Part shown: positions 51,345 to 63,806 of the stretch, piece by piece
How the letters are laid out: every line of letters begins with the position of its first letter
Position numbering within the stretch: position 1 is the stretch's first letter
Assembly (NCBI GenBank): GCA_022495005.1
Contig: JAGYXB010000802.1
Coordinates: forward strand, 62,001 to 126,000
Source: Rhyacophila brunnea
Taxonomy: Eukaryota > Arthropoda > Insecta > Trichoptera > Rhyacophilidae
Direction: 5' to 3'
Length of the DNA stretch: 64,000 bases
Program-made: the position numbers and the translations under genes
The notes under the pieces: model-generated
The model's database searches: none
Seen by the model: the letters and a program-made list of their open reading frames with translations, nothing else
What the model was told of the DNA's origin: nothing

Positions 51345-51826
51345 TTTTACAACGTTTTTATTAGGTCGTATTCTTATTTGTCCGGTGGTTGTTTGTCCGG
51401 TGGTTGTTTATCCAGTACAAATCTTGCAATCGATTTTTAACTAACTTCCCGACTAGCTAGACATTTAAAACTTTTAGAATATACATCGGAACACGATGCC
51501 AATGCATTTTAAATACTTTTAGCCATCTTTAAGTAAATTAAGGTTCATTTTATAGTGCGAACGTTCTGGCAGCATGAAAGTTATTTCAGAAAAATCAAAA
51601 TAGTCCAATCCCTTATTGGTTGCTAGGAAATTATTAATATATACGTGCGTTACTATGGAGATCAATATGAGTGTCAAAATGACATTTCAGTATTATTTCT
51701 ATCAAATACATTTTTTTTGATCGTTTAAGCTAGTCAAGTCAAGTTTATATGATTCAACAGAAAGTTTAAAAACGTTGTATATAAAAAGTTCTTTTTATCT
51801 TGTAATTATTTAGGTTGATATCATTG
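51345..51826 (+). repeat. Repeat R, copy 4
   Basis: acaacgtttttattaggtcg, cttatttgtccggtgg (twice), ctaacttcccgactagctag, cgtgcgttactatggagatc, gtgtcaaaatgacatttcag, gtttatatgattcaacagaa, aaaaagttctttttatcttg. It is full-length relative to copy 1. Confidence 0.85.
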
Positions 51827-53927
51827 AGGATTTATTTAGGATTTAGATTTTTAAAAAAATCCCTTGAATACTGAATGACATACTAAGTACTACATTTTTT
51901 TTTTAGTTTTTTGGTCAGTGCCAAAAAAGTTAAGCATACAAATGTTTGCTACTTGGTTGCTTGGTGATAATGATTGGGATATCACCAAATGCCACGAGGA
52001 GTACGAACTAAAATAGGGTGATGTACTTTTATTATCCAATGTGGCTTTATTGCGTATTTTCCTAACCATTGCGTTATGAAGGTAGACATAGAATGTTTTT
52101 TTTTATATTTAGTCTTATAGACTGATGGTACCCTAATTATTGTAATATATCCACCTAATAGGAAATACTTGAACGATGAGTATAACAACTAAATAGCTAC
52201 TATTTAGATACTTGAGTCAGTTTTTATTTTATGTGAAATAAAAATATAGTAAGTAATTATTGGATTAACAAAAAAGTTATCGTTCCAAACAATTATCGCA
52301 ATTAAAGGAACGCTTAATATATTTAATCGAATTGATCAATTGCTTGAAAGAAATAATAGGTTTGACATTTTTTACGTAATAATGAATAATTATTAGTGAT
52401 ATTAATGAATCTATTATTTTACTGTATTGTAAGGAAAATTATGAAAATGTTTTAATTTATTGCCATCTATCTATTGACCAACAAAATGTTGGTTTTATAA
52501 ATATTTTCCCTTCGTTATCCAGTTTCACAACCGTTTATTTTGACCGTGTTCAAGTTCTACGGTGTGTTTCATAGATGGTTTTGTACTTCAACACGTAGAA
52601 ATCTGAGTATTTTTCTCGGTCGTTATATAATAATAAGTGAAAAAAATCTTATTATGACGATTTGACCATAATTTTATATTTTATAAACCTTAATTTGGTT
52701 TAAATAATAAAGTTTTTTTCAGAAAAATCGATGTTTTTTAAATCAAATAAACAATATATTAAAATAATAAATGGTTTACGCATTCAATATAATTTATTTT
52801 GTTGTGACGTGTTTATTATTTTTCATTGTTTTGTTTATGGATATGTACTGAATATTTAAAATACTTACTTCAAAACGTATACACTTAGATTAAATCATTT
52901 ATATTATATCGCTGGATGATCTTAATAACAACACATCCCCTATTAATATGTATTTATCGTTTTATTTATTACATTTGGTTTATGATAAAACATTAAACTT
53001 GTTGAGAGTAACAATGAAAGAATTTAATTATTTAGCAAGTTAATAAGAATAAATTTGTTTTACGTTATTAAATATTGATTAATTATTATATTATATATAA
53101 GAGATATTTAGCCTACGAGTTCATCCGCAGGAAATATGGACAGAAATACAATATAATGCATACAATAAAATAAACTGATTCGATTTCCTAAACCTTATCT
53201 AGTGCGTTATTTTATAGAAGTTTTAACTGAAACAAGTAATTGAGATGGAAGTCTACTAAATTACAAACAATGTAATCTATAAGTTGTCCAGTTTCATCAA
53301 TATTGGCTTAGTAATTTATCAGTTATAAGGAACAAACTAATAGATGTTCCTATTTTATAATCGGTAAAATTCGTTTGCCATATTTTTTTTAATTATTAGG
53401 AATCGAGATAATTTTTTAATATAATTTTTCATTCTATAAAATCATCAGGTGCACACTACTTATATTTGCACAATGATTTCTAAATTATGGTTAGTACTTG
53501 GTACAGTATAAATTCAGAAAATATATATATAAATAAATATATGTATATATATAATATATATCTATGTATCATAACTGATTATTACACTATTTTGATGATG
53601 TTAATTCACTGTGGAATGTTAATTCACGGTGGAATGGTGGAATATTATAATCAAATATCATAAACGTGAAAGGTTTATTTTCAAATACATTTCATTGTAT
53701 GTTATTAATTCAAATTCAAAATGCATTATTTTTGGAAATTTGAAACTATTGTACATTGACATTAATGGTATATTATTTTTATTTAAAGCTTGAACGCATG
53801 TGGTGCATAGTTTAATATTTGCTTCAGATATATTAGGTATAATCTTGGTTTAAATTTTTTCATGTCCGATGGAAGTTTTAAATCGTCTTTGAACACGCAT
53901 GTCCAAATGAATTATTGAAGATTTTTT
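51827..53927. other. Gene-poor AT-rich stretch
   Basis: 53520-53566 is a (TA)-rich microsatellite. No recognisable gene or repeat shared with the rest of the window. Confidence 0.4.
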
Positions 53928-54003
53928 TTAAATTCATCATGAGTACTTCTGAATCAATTATAACCGCTGTATGGCTAAGATGAGTTTTGGTCCATAGCAA
54001 CTT
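53928..54003 (+). repeat. Repeat S, copy 4 (fragment)
   Basis: aaattcatcatgagtacttc, aattataaccgctgtatggc, gatgagttttggtcca. Matches the core of copies 1-3. Confidence 0.65.
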
Positions 54004-54059
54004 GATGTATCTGTGACGTGTCAATTGGTTGTTGGTTTTTTCTCTGAGCTCGAAACCGT

Positions 54060-54288
54060 TGATGTTCGTGGAGCAGTTTGCAATGTTGTATGACAATAAA
54101 TTATTATGAAACGTAGAAGATCCGTGATTTAATGACTCATTTTCATTCAAAGCCATTTTAATGTTTTTCTTTCGTAGTCTATAAAGTTGCATGCGTCCCG
54201 CTGCTGTCATGACTTTTTGAATTTGTACTTCTACTCCTGGTTGAGGTTGAGCTGCAATTTCAGATTTTTTCGCAATCGATAGTGCCAA
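54060..54288 (-). other. Unidentified basic open frame
   Basis: From an ATG at 54288 it reads MALSIAKKSEIAAQPQPGVE, QIQKVMTAAGRMQLYRLRKK, then KMALNENESLNHGSS. Lys/Arg-rich and Ser/Asn-rich, it could be the N-terminus of a transposon protein (many start with a short R/K-x-x-Y-R-x-R helix). The frame later runs into repeat S and loses sense. Not identified. Confidence 0.3.
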
Positions 54289-54404
54289 AAATTTTCTGCG
54301 TTAATCTTCGGCATCGCAAAAATTAGCATAAAATAGGGCCGCTTATTGGAGTGGTGCTGGGTTATTTCTATACACTTTAACTTATATCACTAAATAAATT
54401 ATAC

Positions 54405-54599
54405 ATGTGGTTATTTCTCATTGCTTTTATTTTATTTTGGCCAACAATCATAAATTCGTTACCTAGACAACGGAACAATAACTATCAAACTTGCGTTTGT
54501 ATACAGCTGACAGATTCGCAGCTATTTTCATACTATCGTAATGGTGTGCGCGCGCAGCTCTCAATTTCACTCTCGTCCCAAAAGAAGTATAATAATTAA
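54405..54599 (+). other. Candidate small secreted peptide, or chance frame
   Basis: 64 codons starting MWLFLIAFILFWPTIINSLP: a strongly hydrophobic, signal-peptide-like N-terminus with plausible cleavage before RQRNNN, then two Cys (TCVC) and a C-terminal half overlapping a motif (tctcaatttcactctcgtcc) also found at 45810. The repeat overlap argues the 3' half is not a conserved gene. Confidence 0.25.
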
Positions 54600-55559
54600 T
54601 TAATAATAATAATTAGAAATAAACTTTCTTGAGTTTGCTTCATGATAATGAAAGTAGGGGCTGACATAATAATAGCCTGAAGGCAAAGTTTCTCGTTTCC
54701 GATGTATTGGATATTATTTTCTGTAAACATACCTATTAGTCTAGTAAAACTGCATCATTTGATGTATTTGAAGTATTGTTGATTGGTTTATACAGTGCTG
54801 TAAATTGATTGTAAACTATATGAAAACCATTTATCTAGTGTAGACGTATCCAACGTAATAAAAATGTTCAGTAGACACAACCATAGCCAGAATCAAATTA
54901 ATATAGAGATAAATAGGTCCATTAAATGGAAAAAAGCCCAGGGGGTTGAAAAAAATAGTTTATTTAATAAAATTATGTAAAGTTTGAGGCTTTCACGGTT
55001 GTTTGTTATCGTAATAGATTTTTGGGTTTTCACCGCGTGTTCTTGATATTACTTTTATCGACATTTCGGGCTCATTGTAGAGGCCATTCTTAAGAGATAA
55101 TCTGTTGATGAAGTGTACTGTAGGTGTATGAATGCGAAAGCCGATGTTAATAATGTCAAAAAGGATCCGATTAGCTGAGAGCAAATGTTGCTCAGAGTAA
55201 AACAGTGCAATTGTTACATTAAAAAAAATAGTTGGCGTGAGGAAAAGTCTTTTTACAGATTGCCACTAATTAAAAATCATTTATTCAACATTATCACAGC
55301 ATTTATTAGGTTAACTTTCTTTAATTGTTTTCAATTGAGTCCGAAACATTCAATTTATTATATTATATTTAAAAAAATATTGTTTGTGCTTTTTCGGACA
55401 AGAAGCGGACATGATATTTTAATATGATTGTTATAGGTTAGAATGCGTACTAATGTTGATGAGACATTTATATTTTCATAAGATTTTGAGGAACTGCTTT
55501 CCACTGAAATAACCAGCTCTTATTGAACATATTAAGTAAACAGATTATAAGTCTTTCTC

Positions 55560-55716
55560 TTAAGCGGTGTCCACATTGGCAACAAGTTGCTGGCAACCTC
55601 ATTAAATTTAGTTTAAAATAATTTATGGTCATATAAATTATGATAATGAGTGTCAAATGTAATGTAGTTGCCAATGTGGATATGGCATTATGCCATATCC
55701 ACATTGCTAAGCCGTA
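55560..55716. repeat. Short MITE-like element with strong terminal hairpin
   Basis: Left gtgtccacattggcaac and right gttgccaatgtggatatggc form inverted ends. The right one continues as a tight hairpin (caatgtggatatggca - tta - complement). No coding sequence. Confidence 0.6.
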
Positions 55717-58700
55717 CATATTTTTATAATAGAAGTTTCTATTTTCAATACGATTGCTATAATAGATAACTAACTGAAATTAATGGGATTTAAGAAATTA
55801 GAGGTAATACAAATTATTAGTTACTAATAATATATTTTATTTCTAACTAAAATTTATTTAAAATGAAATATATTATGTACTAACATTATTATGTACAAAT
55901 GTATAACCATATATAAGTAGTGCACATGTACCGAAAACATTAAAGTCTTGTGAAAAAATAGCTGCTAACACTATTTTATCGAAAAGGGCAGCGTCTGAAA
56001 CTTTTCCAGCTGTTACCCTTTCTAAGTGTCAAACCATGAAAAGGATTTCTCGCGTTCCAGCACAAAAAAGCACTTAGGTTAGGTATGCATTTACCATTCT
56101 TAAAGTGTTTTAAGAAAACCCCATCTTTTACGAGACGATTAGATATCAAACTTATTTTTAAAGTGAAAAGCAACTGAAAACATCCAAAACATGATAGATG
56201 TTTCACTAATGCTATCACACTACACATACCAAATTTACTCAATGTTAATCAGATTATAAAAGTCTTATAAATAGTCTATAAACTAATATAGACTCTGAAA
56301 CCTCGAATCCCGGAACTATTCTTGAGTAGCTACCGAACATGTCAAGCTTGCAATATAGGATGGATCACTTATTTTATGCAAGGTATGCACACTAAAATGC
56401 AAATTAAAATTGAGGAAAATAGTGTTGCCTTTCCTAACTTATATAATAAAAAAAAACGTCAAAAATGTCAAAATGATATGCATTTGAGACACCTTTAACT
56501 CATTTAGTGCTAACAACACGACTGGCGCGTTTGCATTAGTTGAGTTTGTAATAATTATATTGTTATTATATACTATAAAACTAGTCAAGGACTACCAATA
56601 TACTATATTAAATATATAAGTAAGTCTACCATAAGTGTATATTATTCTTATCTGAAATATTATGTAAATTCGAGCAGAAAATGCGACCTCAGCTTTTGTG
56701 GGGTAAAAGTATGCTGAAATTGTAAAAAATATTTTCTTGGCAGAAATTTAATACAAGATTTATTCATAAGTAATATTTTGCCAAATAATTGACGTTCTAA
56801 TATCAAAATATATCTTATGGTAATTTGAAGATATTAGAAGAGTAATAAAAAAAATGTAATTCATCAAAATATTCTGACATGAATTTGACCTTGGCTCAAA
56901 TTTAATACAACATACTATTATCGGGTGACATATTATACGCCAATTACCGTATTCGATTTTTTATATTAAAACTGTCACTAAACGCTTTTGTCGATTCGTA
57001 TTACTTTTATAAATCGTGGCTTGGTTTTAAAGTTGTTTTGAAGTGGATGCTAAGGCTTTATTTATTTTAGAAGTTACTGAATTTGGCAAAGGAAATCATT
57101 TAAATTTCACTGAATAATACTTTTTTAACAATGAAACATTCACCACACTATGTTTGACTATGGCCGACGGCCAAGTTTTATAATCTATGTACCGTACCTA
57201 CTTAAGTATTTAAGTTAGTTCAATATAGTTATGGTTTATATCATGTTTATGAGTGTTTGGCGGTTTCATTGTAGAGGGACGAGACCACGGTAGTAGGGTG
57301 GCCAGGAGGAGTGTTTGGAGAGTCATCAGGAGGAGTAATGAGAATTCGTGATTTGGTGATTATTCCGATGGACGGAGGAGCGAGTTTCATTTGAAGCGTA
57401 AACAATCGGTACAAGAGTATATTACAAGAGTTATGTAACTGTTCCGAGGTCCAAGACTCGGTAGACGAAATGCTCGGCGGAGCGATACAGAGATTGAGAT
57501 ACTATTATACCGGGAAGTTATTATCGAGTGATCTGTCCAATCAATAATTATGATCCGCTATTTATCGACGTACTCACAGTCAAAATAATATATTGAAAAG
57601 AATATTTAGAAAATAACTATTATTCAGTCAGCTATTTTATACCGAGTTTGCGCTCATTGGATATGGCTGACTATGTGGAAAAACTTTAATTGCAGTCAGC
57701 TATTTACTGAGTTTATAATGATTGGACACTACGGGAAAGGGATATCAAGGAATTCGTAATTGCGGCTAGTTATTTAATAACGCCGAAGCTGACATGGCTT
57801 AAGTTGTTCATCTTCATAAGTGTAAGTGAAGTGGTTAAAAAATTATCGATTTACAAGTTTTCTTAAAAGTTCCAGCGTGGGATCTATTCACGGTCAATTC
57901 TAATTTTTACCATCTTGCTCTGGAATACCTAAGATTCTTCTATACTCCTCGCCCTGTTGTATTGGCAATTCTTTCAAGTATCCACCCAGCCAAGTTTTAG
58001 GTTATTTATTTCATGTAGGGGTATAATTAAGCACACGTTATGATAAACCCTAGGAGACTAAACCCAATTTTTACAAAATGACTATGGAATTTTTCTGAAT
58101 ATCCTACGTATTTGTCTCAATAGAATTCACAAATCACTACCTAAACTAACAATCTTGTGTCAGAGCATACTTTATCATGGATTCAGCGTAAAATAATTAA
58201 TCGTTTCGAAAATAAGAGACAGATAATTTAAACAATTCGTTGACTTATATAAATAATTCTGGTAAGTAATTATTTATTTCACATAACGTTATTGGTACTA
58301 GTTATGTCCATTTTTTTCTACAGTGGTGGTTGTAATTAATTAATAGCAGATATATTATGCCTAGGTTGCTTAGCCAAAAACACTAAATAATAATATATTT
58401 TTATCCAAAATTACTTATTTACCGGGTCAAATTATTTAGAATGTTATTTTCAGCATCTCAAAAGTGCATGAGTAAGAGTGGCGTTGCTAACACTGTTTTT
58501 GTTGAGATAATAAATAAAAAATGATAAAAATGATATTTTTCAAATTTATCTCTTGTAAAGTTGCAAATTGATACATAAGTACGCCATTTTGACTTCTTTT
58601 TGGCTTTTACGGATTTGTGTATATATATGAATTTTGTTTTATTCATCGCTAGTAGTGGTGAGTATGTATGTTAGTATGATGTCACACGTCATCAAATCAT
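55717..58700. other. Gene-poor stretch with one GC-richer island
   Basis: 57250-57530 is noticeably richer in G (gaggagtgtttggagagtca, agactcggtagacgaaatgc) but has no long frame. 57620-57780 has three loosely repeated units containing (g)cagtcagctattta and ttggaca/ttggata. No gene can be supported. Confidence 0.4.
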
Positions 58701-58709
58701 TTGAATTAT

Positions 58710-58833
58710 TCCGCCCTGTCGAGTTGTAGCATTTCCGTATCACTAACGTAGCACTCGCGTAGCACCGGTAAAGCGGTCGTAGTGCGACGTTCAGCTTAGA
58801 AATTGTTGAGCCAAATTACGAGTTAGTTCAATG
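58710..58833 (+). promoter_or_regulatory. Candidate promoter and 5' exon ending at ATG|GTGAGT
   Basis: A GC-richer patch (gtagcactcgcgtagcaccg, gtgcgacgttcagcttagaa) runs to agttcaATG immediately followed by the donor GTGAGT. An exon that ends right after the start codon is common in insect housekeeping genes. No second exon found in the 5 kb to the window end, so this is only suggestive. Confidence 0.3.
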
Positions 58834-59201
58834 GTGAGTGTAGAATCTAGAACTGGTATATTTTTAGTGGGGTTTCTAAAAAATATTAAATAAACGATAA
58901 AATAGAAAATTAGCCATACTTTATTATAAAAGTAGAAATGATCGGTTGATTAATATTACTATTTAAAATGAAACAATCCTCAAAATGCTAACAACCTAAA
59001 TACAAATGAAACAACACATTATTTTAGCATGGAACAACGGTGAACATGGAAGTTGGGAAGATTACATTTTGATTTAACGTGGCCAGTTGGCAGGAATTTT
59101 AAAATAGTTTTTTTTATCATTGTTGTTTATTATTAATCGATTGGCTAGTTAGTGGCTAGATTGATATACATAATCTATACTTGAGAGCCAATGTATTTTA
59201 A

Positions 59202-59739
59202 CTACAAAAAGAGCACATTCGGGAAAAATCGCCCCTAAAATGGTAATGGATAGCTTATGACTTAATTGTTTTCAAATTTTCAGAAAAAATATTATAATAA
59301 AATATATATTATATAATGTCATACAAAGAATAAAAATATTGTAATTTTCCCAAAATACCCATTGCAAAATCAACTGAGAAAAAGGACTATTACCACGAAC
59401 ACTAGGTGTACCAAAATATGACTTTATTCTCAATTTAAAATGACCATGTTTACGGTAATATCCTTTTATACTACAAAAAGAGCACATTCGGGAAAAATCG
59501 CCCCTAAAATGGTAATGGATAGCTTATGACTTAATTGTTTTCAAATTTTCAGAAAAAATATTATAATAAAATATATATTATATAATGTCATACAAAGAAT
59601 AAAAATATTGTAATTTTCCCAAAATACCCATTGCAAAATCAACTGAGAAAAAGGACTATTACCACGAACACTAGGTGTACCAAAATATGACTTTATTCTC
59701 AATTTAAAATGACCATGTTTACGGTAATATCCTTTTATA
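59202..59739. repeat. Perfect tandem duplication, 2 x 269 bp
   Basis: The unit starting ctacaaaaagagcacattcg and ending ggtaatatccttttata is repeated head to tail without a visible mismatch (59202-59470, 59471-59739). AT-rich and non-coding. Either a very recent duplication or an assembly artefact. Confidence 0.97.
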
Positions 59740-59949
59740 CAAATAATTTATTTTACACGATTATAAAATATTGAATACTAAGATGGAAAAATTTAGGGAA
59801 TACTAATTTACACATAATTATTTATGTCTATAGATTGTTCTGAATATGTTCAAAAAGTTAATAAATCCCAAATTCTTAAACTTTAGTCTTTATATTGTTT
59901 ACCAGCCTTACTCTTGAGAGCATTCATAAGTGAAACGGCAAATAATTTT

Positions 59950-60063
59950 CAACAATAGGTGGGACGAAAATCCGCACTCGTCGCCAATCGGAGAGCGGTA
60001 GTATAGCTGTGAGCACGTCAGTTTGTTTTGTGATGGCGTCGGAGGAACATATTCTTATATCGT
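59950..60063 (+). promoter_or_regulatory. Candidate 5' exon with start codon
   Basis: GC-richer block (ccgcactcgtcgccaatcgg, gagcggtagtatagctgtga) with Inr-like TCAGTTTG at 60019, then tgtgATGG at 60033 opening MASEEHILIS and a possible donor TCGT|GTAAAG at 60064. Inference only; no second exon found. Confidence 0.25.
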
Positions 60064-60069
60064 GTAAAG

Positions 60070-61342
60070 ATAACTAAAGATGTTACGCATGTACTCAAAA
60101 AAGAAAATTTTGACATTAATATATTATTATTACTAATATAAAAATAAACACAACATTATATGGACGCATGTTGAATTTTTATTACAAATTATGTGTTGTT
60201 CGGCACGCGTCATTTGCACAATCCGCGCGTCGCATAGTCACGATCTTTTTAGACCATGACTCAGCTGAAGTATAGCCTTAACTCATTTTAGGCAAATTTG
60301 GACTTCAAAACACGCTGACACTGAGATACACATATTTTAGCCCGTTTCAAGAATGAAATATTACAAAGGAGAAAAGAGGATGAGGATACAAAAAAAAATG
60401 AAAACAATGTTCATCTCTTGTTTGATTTTAGTTTTCGTGTACTTAGTTTAGTGGTATTTTTATAGAAAAAAATAACGGTTTACCAGGATATAAATAGAGG
60501 TACCCAAAAGCTACAATACATTAGAAATGTATGCACATATTTTATTGAATATATTCTCACGTCATGAATAAAACCGGAGAGGTTTGAAGGTACATTTTCA
60601 AAATAAATAAAACACACAGGCAGACATTCGAATAGAAGTTAAATAATTTATCGTTCACCTACATTCAACGGAATGTGTCATACAACTTACTATCTAACAT
60701 TTTTACTATATACCTACATATTTTCTACGTAGAGAAAAGGTTTTGTCATCACATATAAAAATACGCGTTTTAAAAATAACTTCAATAAGTAATTATGTTT
60801 ACGAATACCTATTTTATTTTGTAGGGATGAAGCTTAAACATATGAAAATGAATCAAAATTTTTTATTATAAACTTTGAAGAGATCGTATAGAAAAATGAT
60901 ATTTATTACAATTCGGGAACATGCTTCAGAAACTTTTATAAGAAAATCAGAGAAGAATTACGTGAGTGCTGTTTATATCTACAAGTAACTAAATGTTTCA
61001 AAGAAAATGCATGATGCATGGCAATCGCGAAAATTGTCTGTTAGGTGAAAGTAAACGAAAAGAATAATATTACACGCTCAGACAGTAGACATTTTCAGTT
61101 CAATAACTAGTTTATTTTTATTATATTTATATATTATAAACTTCTGAATCTTTATTATTTTCAAGAGATTCAACGTTTAGGTACTTTATTTCACTTGATG
61201 TTTACGGTATTTTTGATACAAATACTCCATCAATCACACCATTTGGGTTGTGTCGAGGGACAGCTTTTTGTATTTAAAAACAACTGTGTATTTGGTATTA
61301 TTTTTTCAGATTGATGTGTGTATATAGGTATGGTATGCAATC
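60070..61342. other. No gene recognised
   Basis: AT-rich; a short GC patch at 60190-60260 (cggcacgcgtcatttgcaca) has no frame. Confidence 0.4.
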
Positions 61343-61350
61343 ATCTAATG

Positions 61351-62340
61351 CAGGGGAGGGCAAACTGCGGCCCGCGGGCCGCATGTGGCCCACCGGGTAT
61401 TTTTTTGCGGCCCGCCATCATTAATTGTACTTCTGATTACGAATAACTTTTTTTATATTTTTTTAAAAAATATTGACAATAGATTAAAATTTGAAGAATT
61501 TGTTGTTTCGTTAATGTATTATCTCAGTACGTCTTCCTTGCGTCTAGTCTCACACTATGTAACCACTATTTTCTATGTTGAACATCGTGACACATTTAAA
61601 TACTTTTAACTCTGCGTTGCAAGGAAAAAAATATATGCCCACGATATGGTGAAGAGTGTGAATGGATTTCAATTAAAACTCAAGTTGTTCCTTCGACAAA
61701 TATCGAATAATAACGTGGACCACTTTTCAACTTTGAAGTTGCTGAATGTACCAGAATATAAATTTGAAGAATATGGTAAAATTATTAAAGCTCTGAATGA
61801 CGATTTTTTACAAAGATTTGGTGACTTCCGAAAAATTGAGACAAGTTTAGTAACAGTACGCGATCCATTTTCAATAGATATTGATAGTGTACTGACAGAG
61901 CTACAACTTGAGATTATTGGTCTGCAGTGACACTGATTTAAGAGAATTGCATCGTCGTGAAGATATATCCAAATTTTACAATGCCCTTAATTCAGACAAA
62001 TTCGAACAACTTAAAGATTATGCAAGAAAAATGTTCGTTGTTTTGGATCAACCTATATATGTGAACAAACATTTTCGATCATGATCCTCAATAAAAATTC
62101 TTTACGATCAAATATCTCCGATGCCCATTTACAAGCAGTTTTGAAAATATCAACCACAAAATTAACACCTGAATTTGAAAAAATGTACAACACTTTCATT
62201 CTCCTCATTAATTTTTTTGTAATGTTTATTTTTCGTGATAATAAATAGTGTATATCTAAAAATGGTATTTTACTTGCGGCCCGCCGCTCATTTTGAATTC
62301 TTGAATTTGGTCCTCCATCCAAAAAGTTTGCCCGCCCCTG
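61351..62340 (+). mobile_element. Complete hAT derivative, 990 bp, GTF2IRD2/ZBED5-like
   Basis: Ends caggggagggcaaactgcgg and complement of gtttgcccgcccctg. Flanks atctaatg on both sides (61343-61350 and 62341-62348), a perfect 8-bp hAT duplication. A second tier of ends is gcggcccgc(c/g). Most of the transposase is deleted; the C-terminal part remains. Confidence 0.95.
61646..62220 (+). pseudogene. hAT transposase C-terminal remnant
   Basis: First frame (61646-61930): VNGFQLKLKLFLRQISNNNV, HFSTLKLLNVPEYK, LQRFGDFRKIETSLVTVRDP, FSIDIDSVLTELQLEIIGLQ. After a shift: LHRREDISKFYNALNSDKFE, IYVCEQTFSIMILNKNSLRS, AHLQAVLKISTTKLTPEFEK. 'F-L-K-L-L', 'PF--D----P-E-QLE-I-LQ', 'YLCE--FS-M---KS--RS-LTD-HL' are hAT dimerisation-region motifs of the GTF2IRD2/ZBED5 lineage. 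N-terminal zinc finger and catalytic core absent; two frame shifts. Confidence 0.9.
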
Positions 62341-62348
62341 ATCTAATG

Positions 62349-62719
62349 TAAATAGAAGAAAATATATAAAAACTTTAGAAAAATAATAGAAATCAAGATA
62401 TGTTCAGTTGATTGATCACGCTTTCTCAGTTATCTTCATTATTTGACAGGTTCTGCTGAATCTAGCATCTTTCATCCGGAAATATAAAATAAACTATGAA
62501 CCGTAGTGTTGATATAAGAACATGACATGGCAAGAATGATACAGCCACAAAATGTATGCAATACGTACCCTAATTCCTCTTATTGCCTCACATGTAAAAA
62601 TTGAACAAGTCCTGTCTCAGGGACAAAAAAACACATAACGATGCAAAATACCGTCATTCAATTAACAGGAAAGAAAGAAGTTTTGGTAGACGTAAATTGA
62701 CGTGCTTTGACCATTATTA
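62349..62719. other. No gene recognised
   Basis: AT-rich spacer between the hAT derivative and the foldback element. Confidence 0.4.
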
Positions 62720-62723
62720 TTAA

Positions 62724-63802
62724 GGGGGGACATGCTCGTCGAAGGTCAAAATTGAGTTTTTATTGTATTTTCAAACCATGATCCTGGACACTCTTTAAAC
62801 GTTGTAGATAATCAATTTATATAATTTTGAAGCCTTATTATCCTTTATAGTTATTTTAAACATTTGATGACTGCATAAAGTATTTTTGTTACATAAAATA
62901 GTATTCTTTTAAACCTCTCGCTCTAATGTTTTAGAATAAAGTCATATTTCGGTACATAACTGTGCAGTGGTGTTAAGATTTTTGACGTTTGTTAATTTTT
63001 AAACGCATTTATGAAACCATTAGTATAATTCATTTGAAGATGATTCTAAAGATACTTATTATAAGCTATGTCTTTGACCATTCAAGTGTGATAAACATCT
63101 TATGAATAATGATTGCTTTATAATAATTACTGACCTAAGAATAAGGTAGTGTTTTTTTGAAATACGCCATTTCTTTTGTCATTCCCTAGTGGTTAAGCTA
63201 CAACATACGGCCGTAGCCATAAATTGACAAACTATAATTAAAGTAGGGAGGGACTCTGATGAATGAAATTCTTAGGTCAATAATTATTATAAAGCAATCA
63301 TTATTCATAAGATGTTTATCACACTTGAATGGTCAAAGACATAGCTTATAATAAGTATCTTTAGAATCATTTTCAAATGTGTTAATCTTGCCGATTTTTT
63401 GAATAATAAAATGCCTAATTCTTGTCAAATTTGGGATCACAGATTATCAATATAATTTTTTATCGTGAATATTTTACAAAAATTATCTCGTAATAAATTA
63501 TACTAATGGTTTCATAAATGCGTTTAAAAATTAATAAACGTTAAAAATCTTAACACCACTGCACAGTTATGTACCGAAATATGACTATATTCTAAAACAT
63601 TAGAGCGAGAGGTTTAAAAGAATACCATTTTATGTAACAAAAATACTTTATGCAGTCATCAAATGTTTAAAATAACTATAAAAGATAATAAGGCTTCAAA
63701 ATTATATAAATAGCTTATCTACAACGTTTAAGGAGTGTCCAGGATCATGGTTTGAAAATACAATAAAAACTCAATTTTGACCTTCGACGAGCATGTCCCC
63801 CC
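62724..63802. mobile_element. Foldback element copy 2, flanked by TTAA
   Basis: Tips ggggggacatgctcgtcgaa and the exact complement (ttcgacgagcatgtcccccc), flanked by TTAA at 62720-62723 and 63803-63806. The outer arm (about 300 bp) pairs well. The left arm lacks about 115 bp present in the right (gccgattttttgaataataa region). The centre (63143-63267) is an unpaired remainder of one arm. Sequence matches copy 1 throughout. Confidence 0.92.
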
Positions 63803-63806
63803 TTAA

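Noticed and set aside
62053..62322. Minus-strand 89-codon frame
   Set aside because: Shadow of the hAT transposase C-terminal region and its TIR.
62724..63802. piggyBac assignment from TTAA alone
   Set aside because: TIR tips start GGGGGG rather than the usual CCC and arms are hundreds of bp; the superfamily is left open.
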